From the NCBI GenBank assembly GCA_002438505.1, contig DJPI01000018.1:17994-81993 (forward strand): 64,000 nucleotides of DNA, given 5' to 3'. The notes under the pieces are model-generated. The model was not told where the DNA came from and did no database searches. It worked only from the letters and a program-made list of their open reading frames with translations. Shown in pieces: positions 25,895-33,043 of this stretch. A program made the position numbers and the translations under genes. Every line of letters begins with the position of its first letter. Within the stretch, counting starts at the first letter, position 1. The DNA is from Ruminococcaceae bacterium UBA6416. GTDB lineage: Bacteria; Bacillota; Clostridia; Oscillospirales; Acutalibacteraceae.

Positions 25895-25926
25895 AAAAAA
25901 GGAGCCGCCGCTTGCGCGGTAGCCCC
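25895..25926 (-). terminator. Terminator of the small minus-strand gene
   Basis: A hairpin at 25901-25926 (GGGGCTACCGC with GCGGCGGCTCC on the minus strand, including wobble pairs) is followed by six T residues on that strand. Confidence 0.7.
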
Positions 25927-25941
25927 GTTTTTGATTATGAC

Positions 25942-26172
25942 TCAGTGCTTTTCAAGCCACTGTTCGGCCTTGGCCTTTGAAAGGGACTTGATGTCCTCCT
26001 TGGTGTAAGGAGACTCGCTGCCGCCGTTTACATAAAGGAAATAGAGGCCCTTTTCGGTCTGATAAAGACTTTCCTCAAAGCCGGCTGCATCGCCAAGCTC
26101 ACCCTCGGTGTACTTTTTGACAAGGGTTGAAGCATCGGTGTCATATTCTCTTTTGCAGATTATTTTTTTCAT
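25942..26172 (-). CDS. Small conserved-looking protein of unknown function
   Basis: 76 residues with ribosome binding site GAAAGGAATGTCTGTTTC and its own terminator. The acidic and basic residues are evenly spread (MKKIICKREYDTDASTLVKK; ends AKAEQWLEKH), without a signal peptide or membrane segment. The central LYQTEKGLYFLYVNGG suggests a small mixed alpha/beta fold. I do not recognise a family. Confidence 0.75.
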   Translation of the reverse strand: MKKIICKREYDTDASTLVKKYTEGELGDAAGFEESLYQTEKGLYFLYVNGGSESPYTKEDIKSLSKAKAEQWLEKH

Positions 26173-26318
26173 GAAACAGACATTCCTTTCATAAGAGTTT
26201 TTCAGAATATTTCATCTGACTATGCTCATTATTTTATCATTTCTGAAGAACTGTTTCAAGAATTAAAATTGTTGAAATTCAACAGTTATACGCTTTGATT
26301 ATGTACAAATTCAACAAA

Positions 26319-27452
26319 TTACCACTTGTTTTCAACGTACTCGCAGAAAGCGTACATATCGTCAACAACAATTTCCGTTCCGTCATCAAGAACAGCCTTT
26401 CCGCTCCAGCGGCCGTGAACCTGATGCGAGTGCATACGCAGCGCGTTAAGAACATTGGTATCGTTGTGATTATCGAACATCGGCTTCATTGTGAAGTCAA
26501 AGCGTCCGTCCTCGGAAACAAAGTGCCACGGTTCAAGATACTTATCCGGCTTCGGGAAAGTTTCAACGTCAACGGCGCCAAACTTATGCGCCTTTCCGTC
26601 ATAGAAAATGCAGGTTTCAGTTGCGTTGCTTTCATCTCCGATTCCCCAGGTGATTTCAAAGCCGAAAATGTGCTTTTTGCCGTCCTTGTCGGTGAGATAT
26701 GTTGAGCCGTTGCCCCAGTACCAGACAAGCTGATACGGCGTGTTGACCCTGCCCCAGTCAAGGCAAGCAAAGGTATCGTCCTTTGAAAATTCAAAAACCT
26801 GGTCGCCAAAGCGGAAAGTTCCGCTGCACGGCATACAGTTCTGCTTTGTTGTCATGAAGAAACGGTCGGGATAACCTTTGAACGGAAGAACGGTTGTAAT
26901 GTTTTCAAGTCCTTCGGGAATATCCATCGTGAAGTCGCAGACAACGTCCTTGCCCTTTGACTTTCCTTTGAAATAAAGGCTTCTTTCGGTTTCCCTCGTA
27001 TCAAATTCAAACTCCGCTTTGCCGATTCCGGTGACGGTATACTTCACATTGTTTGGAACATCGCCTTTCGGCGGAAGGACATATTTGTTCTTTCCGCCAA
27101 CAAAAAGTGCGGTTGCGTTTGCAATGGTTCCGCCTGCGAGCTTTTTGCTCTTTTCCGGGTCGGTGATATCCATGATTACAGCCGAAACATAGCCGCCGAA
27201 CGAGATGTTCGCAAAGCTTATCTGAACCATATATTTTCCGTTGCTGATTTGATAAAAGTCCCATTCCTTTGAGCGCATGGGGTGCTTAACGCCGTTTCTG
27301 TCATAGGTGAAAAGCATATGCCTCGCCCAGCCGGGAGAAAGCAGCGTTCCATCAGCGGAGAGGAGCGGGGTTTCCTCGGTGTACTCTTTTTGTTTGCTCT
27401 TAACTTCTCCCTTGAGCCATGAGGGGTATGTGCGCTTGAGTTCTGATGCCAT
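26319..27452 (-). CDS. DUF2804 domain-containing protein
   Basis: 377 residues. The pattern ETPLLSADGTLLSPGWARH, KEWDFYQISNGKYMVQ, LPFKGYPDRFFMTTKQNC and CLDWGRVNTPYQLVWYWGNG is typical of DUF2804 proteins (distant relatives of secreted hydroxyneurosporene-synthase-like beta-sandwich proteins). No signal peptide is present, so it is probably cytoplasmic. The function of the family is not established. Start with AGGAGGAAAAACGAAA. Confidence 0.85.
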   Translation of the reverse strand: MASELKRTYPSWLKGEVKSKQKEYTEETPLLSADGTLLSPGWARHMLFTYDRNGVKHPMRSKEWDFYQISNGKYMVQISFANISFGGYVSAVIMDITDPEKSKKLAGGTIANATALFVGGKNKYVLPPKGDVPNNVKYTVTGIGKAEFEFDTRETERSLYFKGKSKGKDVVCDFTMDIPEGLENITTVLPFKGYPDRFFMTTKQNCMPCSGTFRFGDQVFEFSKDDTFACLDWGRVNTPYQLVWYWGNGSTYLTDKDGKKHIFGFEITWGIGDESNATETCIFYDGKAHKFGAVDVETFPKPDKYLEPWHFVSEDGRFDFTMKPMFDNHNDTNVLNALRMHSHQVHGRWSGKAVLDDGTEIVVDDMYAFCEYVENKW

Positions 27453-27585
27453 TTTCGTTTTTCCTCCTTTTGCGGTTTATCGCATTGTACTATAATTATA
27501 GCAAGGCAGACTGAATATTGCAATATTAATAAGATTTTTTCAGAAAGAACTTGATAAGCAAGAGTCTGATATGCTATAATGATTT

Positions 27586-27712
27586 TGCGACACAAATTAA
27601 TATTAGGATATTGGGATACTCTCCTTGTGATTACACATTAACTATGTAGAAAATGTGTTTCTCCTTATTTTATGTGTATTCATTGAGTATCCTTAAAGTA
27701 ATTTGTGTCGCA
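27586..27712. repeat. 127-bp nested palindrome, MITE-like or structured RNA
   Basis: Three nested perfect inverted repeats: the 14-bp ends TGCGACACAAATTA (27586-27599) / TAATTTGTGTCGCA (27699-27712); the 8-bp GGATACTC (27614-27621) / GAGTATCC (27685-27692); and the 7-bp TACACAT (27632-27638) / ATGTGTA (27672-27678). The unit can fold into one long interrupted hairpin. No target duplication or transposase was seen. It occupies most of the 336-bp gap between the DUF2804 gene and the AT-rich gene pair. Confidence 0.6.
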
Positions 27713-27735
27713 GCAATGGAGTTATGCATTTTCCG

Positions 27736-27772
27736 GTGTGCGTAGCTTCGTGTTGCGCACACTTTTTATTTT
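27736..27772 (+). terminator. Hairpin with T-tract in the leader of the SHOCT-like gene
   Basis: GTGTGCG and CGCACAC flank a 13-nt loop and are followed by TTTTTATTTTT, directly before the ribosome binding site of the gene at 27789. It could be an attenuator or the terminator of an upstream small transcript. Confidence 0.55.
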
Positions 27773-27788
27773 TAGGAGGAAAAAAGTA

Positions 27789-28142
27789 ATGGAAAGCCTA
27801 TTTAGAAAAACAGGTGAAGAAATCAAATCAGTGGCAAAGGTTATGTTTGTTTTAGAGGTAATCGCATGCATCATTTCGGCCATAGTATTATTTGTCGGTG
27901 AAGCCGCAGGATATGCTTTGCTGGTTTTGTTTTTGGGCCCTGTAGCTGCATGGGCAAGTAGTATTATGACATATGGATTTGGCGTCTTGGTTGAAAAGAT
28001 TTGTTCAATTGAAAAAGCCTTGAAAGCTCCCGAACAATCTCCGGAAAAAGAAGAAAGAATCAAGAACGTTCAAGAGCTTTTCTATAAAAATCAAATAACA
28101 GCAGCGGAATATCAAAAATTACTTGAAAGAATTAATGATTGA
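27789..28142 (+). CDS. Membrane protein with SHOCT-like C-terminus
   Basis: The ATG at 27789 (AGGAGGAAAAAAGTA) gives 117 residues. A charged N-terminus is followed by two membrane segments (about 17-40 and 44-65). The C-terminus (VQELFYKNQITAAEYQKLL) resembles the short SHOCT motif, which is often found at protein ends and thought to mediate oligomerisation. The base composition is visibly AT-richer than the surrounding genes, which suggests horizontal acquisition together with the next gene. Confidence 0.75.
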   Translation: MESLFRKTGEEIKSVAKVMFVLEVIACIISAIVLFVGEAAGYALLVLFLGPVAAWASSIMTYGFGVLVEKICSIEKALKAPEQSPEKEERIKNVQELFYKNQITAAEYQKLLERIND

Positions 28143-28154
28143 GGTGGTTTTAAT

Positions 28155-28856
28155 ATGAACGAAAAACCCGAATTTAAACAAAAGCTTACAAAATCAACTA
28201 TAATATCCGCCTTAGCTGTATTGGTTTGGCTGGTTTCGATGATAATTTCAATTCGGTACATAAGTATTAAGGGTTCGGCATATATAATCGAAGATATTAT
28301 TATAACAATTATGCTGTTTTTTTGGCTGTTGTGTAATTTGAATGTTATAAAAAGCAAGAAACCTCAAGTCTTTGGAATAATTGCAATGAGCGCGGTTGCT
28401 GTTTGCATGATTTTAGAATTAATAGCGGTTATAGCGCAGAATCGTCAATATTCCGGAGCGGATAATACAATTTTGATTTTGCCGATGATTTTTCCGATTG
28501 CATTTCTACTGTTGGCGTTGCTGACAATAATTGTGCTTTTAAAAAAAGCATCTGTAAATATGTTTGTAATTTTTTCTATTGCCTTAGAAGTGGTATTAGG
28601 TGCTTTTTCTATGATGGCAAACATGTCCAACTATAACGGTTATAAACTTGCAAATTTGCTTGAGTGTTTAATCTGGGTTCTGTTTTACTTTTCGTTTTTA
28701 ACCTATTATCGTAGCGATAACAAGGAAAATGTGAAGCAACAAACAGTAATGAACCCGCAACAGGAATTAGCTACACTTAAAGGATTTTTCGACTCCGGCA
28801 CAATAACCGAAGAAGAATACAACCAAAAAAGAGCTGAAATTTTAAACAGCTTATAA
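28155..28856 (+). CDS. Multispanning membrane protein with SHOCT domain
   Basis: 233 residues. Five or six hydrophobic segments fill residues about 15-190, and a clear SHOCT motif closes the protein (ELATLKGFFDSGTITEEEYN). It begins 12 bp after the previous stop with ribosome binding site GAGGTGGTTTTAAT. Like its partner it is AT-rich. The shared terminal motif suggests that the two proteins assemble together in the membrane. No enzymatic residues are apparent. Confidence 0.75.
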   Translation: MNEKPEFKQKLTKSTIISALAVLVWLVSMIISIRYISIKGSAYIIEDIIITIMLFFWLLCNLNVIKSKKPQVFGIIAMSAVAVCMILELIAVIAQNRQYSGADNTILILPMIFPIAFLLLALLTIIVLLKKASVNMFVIFSIALEVVLGAFSMMANMSNYNGYKLANLLECLIWVLFYFSFLTYYRSDNKENVKQQTVMNPQQELATLKGFFDSGTITEEEYNQKRAEILNSL

Positions 28857-28880
28857 TTAAACATCATAAAAACCGGAACA

Positions 28881-28908
28881 ACCGCAGCCCGAAAAGCTGC
28901 GGTTTTTG
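28881..28908 (+). terminator. Rho-independent terminator
   Basis: ACCGCAGC (28881-28888) / GCTGCGGT (28896-28903) with a T-rich tail closes the SHOCT gene pair and isolates it from the ribosomal protein promoter. Confidence 0.9.
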
Positions 28909-28955
28909 TTTTGCGTTATAGAACAAAAACTTTGCAAAATAACCCTCAAAAACCG

Positions 28956-28984
28956 TTGACAAAGGGAAAAATATCTGATATAAT
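28956..28984 (+). promoter_or_regulatory. Perfect consensus sigma-A promoter of rplU
   Basis: TTGACA (28956-28961), 17-bp spacer, TATAAT (28979-28984). Both hexamers match the consensus exactly, as expected for a highly expressed ribosomal protein operon. Confidence 0.95.
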
Positions 28985-28989
28985 CGGTG

Positions 28990-29070
28990 ATACCGCATGT
29001 AATGGGCGGCTCTGTGCCACAAGCAGTCCCCTGCGCCCGAAGCAGCGAGTCCATAATAAAGGAATGAAAG
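28990..29070 (+). ncRNA. Structured rplU leader, probable L21-type autoregulatory leader
   Basis: The 5' untranslated region can fold as a three-way junction: GGGC (29004-29007) pairs with GCCC (29035-29038), enclosing hairpins GGC/GCC (29008-29018) and GCAG/CTGC (29023-29034). Firmicutes carry an L21 leader RNA at this place; membership is inferred from position and structure, not from a covariance search. Confidence 0.5.
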
Positions 29071-29073
29071 AAA

Positions 29074-29388
29074 ATGTACGCAATTATCCAGACCGGCGGA
29101 AAGCAGTACAAGGTCTCAGTCGGAGACGAGATCTTTGTTGAAAAGCTTGACGTCAATGCAGACGATGAAATCACCATCGGTGAAGTTGTTGCAGTTTCGG
29201 CTGATGACGCTTCAATCAAAGTCGGCGCACCTTTCGTGGAGGGAGCAACCGTCAGCGCCAAAGTCGTTAAGAACGGCAAGGCTAAGAAGGTCGTTGTTTT
29301 CACCTATAAGCCCAAAAAGAACGCTAAGCGTAAAAAGGGTCACAGACAGCCTTACACCAAGCTTCAGATCACAGCAATCAACGCCTGA
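29074..29388 (+). CDS. rplU: 50S ribosomal protein L21
   Basis: 104 residues beginning [20 protein letters not shown] and ending [20 protein letters not shown], typical of L21. First gene of the rplU-prp-rpmA operon, driven by a consensus promoter and a structured leader. Confidence 0.98.
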   Translation: MYAIIQTGGKQYKVSVGDEIFVEKLDVNADDEITIGEVVAVSADDASIKVGAPFVEGATVSAKVVKNGKAKKVVVFTYKPKKNAKRKKGHRQPYTKLQITAINA

Positions 29389-29390
29389 AA

Positions 29391-29708
29391 ATGATTCTTG
29401 CAAAGGTTTTTTCGTCCGGAAAAAAGCTTGTCGGTTTTGAAATAAGCGGCCACAGCGGCTATGCCAACGAGGGCAGCGACATCATCTGCGCCGCGGTTTC
29501 CTCCTGTGCATACATGGTTGTGAACACCGTTACCGATATTTATCACATCGGCGCCGACATTGAGCTTCATGACGGTTTTTTAAAGTTCCTTGTTCCTTCT
29601 TCCAAAGCCGAGGAACTTCAGAAGCTGTTTTCCGGCTTTGAGCTTCATCTCAAAGCGCTGGCGGAAGAGTATAAGTCATTTTTGAAGGTTGAAAGCAAAA
29701 TTATCTAA
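29391..29708 (+). CDS. prp: Ribosomal-processing cysteine protease Prp
   Basis: 105 residues of the YsxB/Prp family. His21 in GHSGYANEGSD and Cys33 in IICAAVSSC are the catalytic pair. Prp removes the N-terminal extension of ribosomal protein L27, and the L27 gene directly downstream still encodes the extension. It starts 2 bp after the rplU stop. Confidence 0.95.
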   Translation: MILAKVFSSGKKLVGFEISGHSGYANEGSDIICAAVSSCAYMVVNTVTDIYHIGADIELHDGFLKFLVPSSKAEELQKLFSGFELHLKALAEEYKSFLKVESKII

Positions 29709-29732
29709 CAAATAACACGGAGGTGCAAACAA

Positions 29733-30017
29733 ATGCTTAAAATAAACATTCAGTTGTTCGCTCATAAAAAAGGTATGGGTTCAACCCGTAACGGACGTGA
29801 CTCCGAATCAAAGAGACTCGGCGTTAAGCGTGCGGACGGTCAGTTCGTTCTTGCAGGCAACATCCTTGTAAGACAGCGCGGAACCCACATTCATCCGGGC
29901 AACGGCGTTGGCAAGGGTTCAGACGATACCCTCTTCGCCCTTGTTGACGGAAAGGTTAAGTTTGAGCGCTTCGGCAAAAGCCGCAAGAAGGTCAGCGTTT
30001 ACGCTGTTGAACAGTAA
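29733..30017 (+). CDS. rpmA: 50S ribosomal protein L27 with Prp-cleaved extension
   Basis: 94 residues. The N-terminus [16 protein letters not shown] has the Firmicutes extension; by homology Prp cleaves after Phe9 to expose Ala10. The mature protein follows ([17 protein letters not shown]). The usual downstream neighbour obg is missing here; the phage-derived cassette converges on the operon instead. Confidence 0.98.
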   Translation: MLKINIQLFAHKKGMGSTRNGRDSESKRLGVKRADGQFVLAGNILVRQRGTHIHPGNGVGKGSDDTLFALVDGKVKFERFGKSRKKVSVYAVEQ

Positions 30018-30070
30018 TCAGATGTTTTTGAGGCTGCTGCGTTTTTCGCGGCAGCTTTTGTTTTATATTA

Positions 30071-30115
30071 AAAAAGCCCACGGACAGCATCTGCCATCCG
30101 CGGGCTTTATTATTT
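30071..30115. terminator. Bidirectional terminator between rpmA and the phage-derived cassette
   Basis: A 12-bp stem with one mismatch (30073-30084 with 30097-30108, core AAAGCCC/GGGCTTT) and A/T-rich flanks on both sides. Confidence 0.85.
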
Positions 30116-30120
30116 CAGTC

Positions 30121-30978
30121 TTATCCAACGGCAATGTATGCGTAATTAATCAGCAGCTCGTTGAGCTGACAGATTGCGCCGCCGGTTCTCACCGCAATGG
30201 ATTTGCTGATTTTGAAGCCTGTTGCCGTGAGAGTAACTCCCCTTGTGTTTCCTCCCTCGCCGCAAAAAGCAAAACGGTAGGTTGCAACCGCGTTTTCCGC
30301 GTCATAGGAAACAAGCTGGCTTCCAAGCTCATAAATAATGAGCAGCTTCGGCCTGAAGCCGAGAAAAACCTCGCGCTCCTCCTCACCGGAGCCTGTGTAT
30401 CTCCCGGTCACCACCGGATTTTTCAAAAATTCCTTTTCCGCCGCGGTGACGTGAATTTCCTTGTTCGCCGTGTGAACCTTGCAAAGAAAATCGGCATACG
30501 GCAAAAGCGTACTGTCAGCCGTGTCATAGGCCGGACAGGATTCATAACGGAAAAAGAGCGTGCACGGAATCTTGACCGCTTTTGAGTCATCGTCAAGGCT
30601 TGCCTTTTCAAGGCTGTAGCCAATCATCTCTCCGTTGAAATGGTCGCAAAGCCGGTCAAGAACAGCCTCAGCCTTTGCAATGACGGTTTCGGCGGCAAGA
30701 TTCGCCGGGGAATAGCAGTTCATTGAAACGCTGATTTTGTTGACACGGCAGCATTTTCTTGTTGTTTCGTCATTGTAATGAGAAACATTGTTTTCTCCGG
30801 TCATGAACGCAAGATAAATCTTTTTTATCGGTGCGCGGACGCTGTCTCCGGAATATGAAAGCACCGCTTTAACATTTTCAATATCCGTCATTTTTGTGTT
30901 TATCTGAGTAACAATTTCCGAAACAAGAGCATCGGTAACTATTGAATCGCCCCCTTGTTCTGGTGAACGATTGCCCAA
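30121..30978 (-). CDS. Tail-terminator-like protein fused to tail-fibre-like C-terminal domain
   Basis: About 285 residues; last gene of the phage-derived cassette. The first about 150 residues (VSEIVTQINTKMTDIENVKA to VKIPCTLFFRYE) have the layout of small neck or tail-terminator proteins. Residues about 205-285 resemble a domain at the C-terminus of gut-phage tail fibres: VTGRYTGSGEEE, VFLGFRPKLLIIYE, LTATGFKISK and a closing LNELLINYAYIAVG. The start is unclear: a TTG at 30978 has no good ribosome binding site, while AAGGGGG lies just before an in-frame ATA; the first ATG is near 30891. Assignments are by pattern only. Confidence 0.55.
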   Translation of the reverse strand: MGNRSPEQGGDSIVTDALVSEIVTQINTKMTDIENVKAVLSYSGDSVRAPIKKIYLAFMTGENNVSHYNDETTRKCCRVNKISVSMNCYSPANLAAETVIAKAEAVLDRLCDHFNGEMIGYSLEKASLDDDSKAVKIPCTLFFRYESCPAYDTADSTLLPYADFLCKVHTANKEIHVTAAEKEFLKNPVVTGRYTGSGEEEREVFLGFRPKLLIIYELGSQLVSYDAENAVATYRFAFCGEGGNTRGVTLTATGFKISKSIAVRTGGAICQLNELLINYAYIAVG

Positions 30979-31289
30979 TAATAGAGCGGTTCGTCACCGA
31001 AATAGATTTTTTCGCAGTGATCAACATTGAAATCCTCGTCTGCGCAGCGCAGAAAAACGCTCAGTCCGTTGACTTCCTCAAGCGGAACATACGCCGGGCA
31101 AATCAGAAGGAACTTTGTCAAAACATCATAGCCAAGCTCGGTCTGAATGACGCTGAGATACATTTTGTTTTTATACCGCAGCGGCTGAAAAAAGCCGCGG
31201 AACGGGGTGACGGTTCCGTCCTTTTCAATCGAAAGAGGCCGGCCGTATTTTTCAATGAATTTTGACGCGGTGTTATGACTGAGCGGCAA
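30939..31289 (-). CDS. Putative phage neck (head-completion) protein
   Basis: 116 residues from a TTG at 31289 with ribosome binding site GGAGGTTTTTATT, overlapping the previous gene by 17 bp. It begins LPLSHNTASKFIEKYGRPLS, followed by a beta-rich core (FRGFFQPLRYKNKMYLS). Its place after the gp6-like connector and the compact beta fold fit a head-closure or stopper protein. I see no catalytic motif. Confidence 0.55.
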   Translation of the reverse strand: MPLSHNTASKFIEKYGRPLSIEKDGTVTPFRGFFQPLRYKNKMYLSVIQTELGYDVLTKFLLICPAYVPLEEVNGLSVFLRCADEDFNVDHCEKIYFGDEPLYYWAIVHQNKGAIQ

Positions 31290-31638
31290 AATAAAAACCT
31301 CCGTCCGTAAGAATATCGGCGCTTTTCAAAAAAGCCTCATCACGCATGGCCTTTTCAATGGAAAATTCCTTTTCAAGGTCACGCTGAATGGTCATGTCTC
31401 CGGCTTTGTAGCTGCTGAACCTGTCAGGTGAGGCAAGAAGGCGGACAAAAATCTGAACCCTTGCCTCAGCGGCAGCGAGCGCCGCAACACGCGGCGACTC
31501 GCTGTCTGCATCCTCTTTGAGAATGCTCTTGACAAAATTCAGCGCTCTCTGACAAACGGGAAGAAGCTGCGCGTCCGGAACATCGGTGAGATCGGCGTGC
31601 TCCTTGAGTATTGCGCAGACCTCAGTCGGTTCAATCAT
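31273..31638 (-). CDS. Phage head-tail connector (gp6-like)
   Basis: 121 residues from the ATG at 31638 (AAAGGAGGCGTTTTG). It is mostly helical (EVCAILKEHADLTDVPD, VCQRALNFVKSILK, AALAAAEARVQIFVRLL), the usual pattern of gp6/gp15-type adaptor proteins that sit under the portal. The position directly after the major capsid gene supports the call. Confidence 0.65.
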   Translation of the reverse strand: MIEPTEVCAILKEHADLTDVPDAQLLPVCQRALNFVKSILKEDADSESPRVAALAAAEARVQIFVRLLASPDRFSSYKAGDMTIQRDLEKEFSIEKAMRDEAFLKSADILTDGGFYFAAQS

Positions 31639-31656
31639 CAAAACGCCTCCTTTTGC

Positions 31657-32664
31657 TTAAAGCGAAAGAGCCTTTGAAGCGGGCGTATAAATTTTTGCAA
31701 AGCCCGCAATGCTTGTGATTGCCGCACGTTCAAGCTGGCGGTCAATGAGCTTGTCAAATTCCGTTGTGACGCCGCCCGCGGAAACAAGCTCAAGCGCACA
31801 GGTTTTGTCAAGACCGATGAGCTTGTCCGCCTCAACGGCTGAGCTTTTAACAAGCTCGGCGCCGAACGGAGTGACAAGATTTCCGGTTGAATGGAAGCTG
31901 AGACCGGCCGCGGCATCGCGCATTTCCGAAAGCTTAAGGATATGCGCCGTCATTGAGGGCGAGGCAATGATGCAGTTGAGCGTATAGGGGTCAAAGCTGT
32001 TCCAAAAATCAACAAGGTCGCTGTAAGCGAGTGTACCTTCGGTTGCAACGGATTTTTTTGTGATGGCGTTTCCGTTTCCGTCTCCGTTCATGAGAACGTC
32101 CACTGCATCCTTGAGCTGAGATTTTGCAATATAAGCACCAATCTGGCGCAGCGTCACTGTGAAAAGGTCAAGGCGCTGGAAGCGGATTGCTTCATATGAC
32201 GCAACAAGCATTCTTCCGCGCTTATGAAGTTTGACAAGGTTTTCCTGGGTCTTTACCTGCGTTTCCGGAATCACCGCACCCTCGCCAACAATTTTGAGGC
32301 TCTTTTCGTCATCGGACGGAACGGAGGTGATGGTTCTGTAATCAAGCGCTTCAACATTCGTTGTTGTTGCAACAATCTTTTGAAGAAGGTCGTTCTCCTC
32401 AATTCCGGCGTTTACCGCCCTGCTGATATATTCGGGGAAAAGGGCTGCGCTGTCTGAGGTTTTGAAGAATTTTTCAACCCTGTCACTGCCCTTTCCGCTC
32501 ACTCTGATTGAAAAGCGCTTGAGCTGGCGCTGATAGGCATCAAGCCCTTCAAGCTCGGTGCCGATGTAATTTTCAGACGGGTCAAGCTCTTCAAGCGCCT
32601 CGGTGAAGCTTTTTCCGGTTGTGTAAAGTCCTTTTTCAAGCTTAATGTTTTCATATACTGCCAT
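31657..32664 (-). CDS. Phage major capsid protein
   Basis: 335 residues from the ATG at 32664 (AAGGAGGAATTGAAT). It follows the prohead protease and cement protein in the standard order. The sequence has the E-loop-like N-terminal part, VATTTNVEALDYRTITSVPS, a P-domain helix region (AIRFQRLDLFTVTLRQIGAY) and a C-terminal beta part, consistent with an HK97-fold coat protein. No long scaffold region is visible at the N-terminus. Confidence 0.75.
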   Translation of the reverse strand: MAVYENIKLEKGLYTTGKSFTEALEELDPSENYIGTELEGLDAYQRQLKRFSIRVSGKGSDRVEKFFKTSDSAALFPEYISRAVNAGIEENDLLQKIVATTTNVEALDYRTITSVPSDDEKSLKIVGEGAVIPETQVKTQENLVKLHKRGRMLVASYEAIRFQRLDLFTVTLRQIGAYIAKSQLKDAVDVLMNGDGNGNAITKKSVATEGTLAYSDLVDFWNSFDPYTLNCIIASPSMTAHILKLSEMRDAAAGLSFHSTGNLVTPFGAELVKSSAVEADKLIGLDKTCALELVSAGGVTTEFDKLIDRQLERAAITSIAGFAKIYTPASKALSL

Positions 32665-32684
32665 ATTCAATTCCTCCTTATAAA

Positions 32685-33029
32685 TTAGAAATAAAAACCG
32701 ACTGTTTTTCCCGTTGTGTCAACGTCAATGACGGAAACCGCCGTTCCGTTGCTTGACATTGTTTTAACATTAGAGCTTCCGTCTCCGGCAAGGAGTGAGC
32801 GGCCAACAGTCGGAGCTGCGCCCGAATACTTCACCTTGCAGTAGCCGCAAAGCTGGACGGTTGCATAGCCGTCTCTGACGTCAACGCATATGCCGCAGAA
32901 GGCCACGCCCGAGCCTGCGGCGCCAACGGTGTAATTGCTTGTGAATGTGACCGGTTCACCTTTTTTTACGCCTGCATCGGCGGCAAAGGTTGCTGTTTTT
33001 GAATTAAAGCCTTCAAGTGATACGTTCAT
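32685..33029 (-). CDS. Capsid cement/decoration protein (DUF2190-like)
   Basis: 114 residues starting MNVSLEGFNSKTATFAADAG; another ATG six bases upstream is too close to the GGAGG. Its beta-rich sequence with KKGEPVTFTSNYTVGAAGSG, VAFCGICVDVRDGYATVQ and a closing VGFYF fits small capsid cement proteins that stabilise the outer shell. It lies 20 bp upstream of the major capsid gene. Confidence 0.65.
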   Translation of the reverse strand: MNVSLEGFNSKTATFAADAGVKKGEPVTFTSNYTVGAAGSGVAFCGICVDVRDGYATVQLCGYCKVKYSGAAPTVGRSLLAGDGSSNVKTMSSNGTAVSVIDVDTTGKTVGFYF

Positions 33030-33043
33030 TTTCATTTTCCTCC

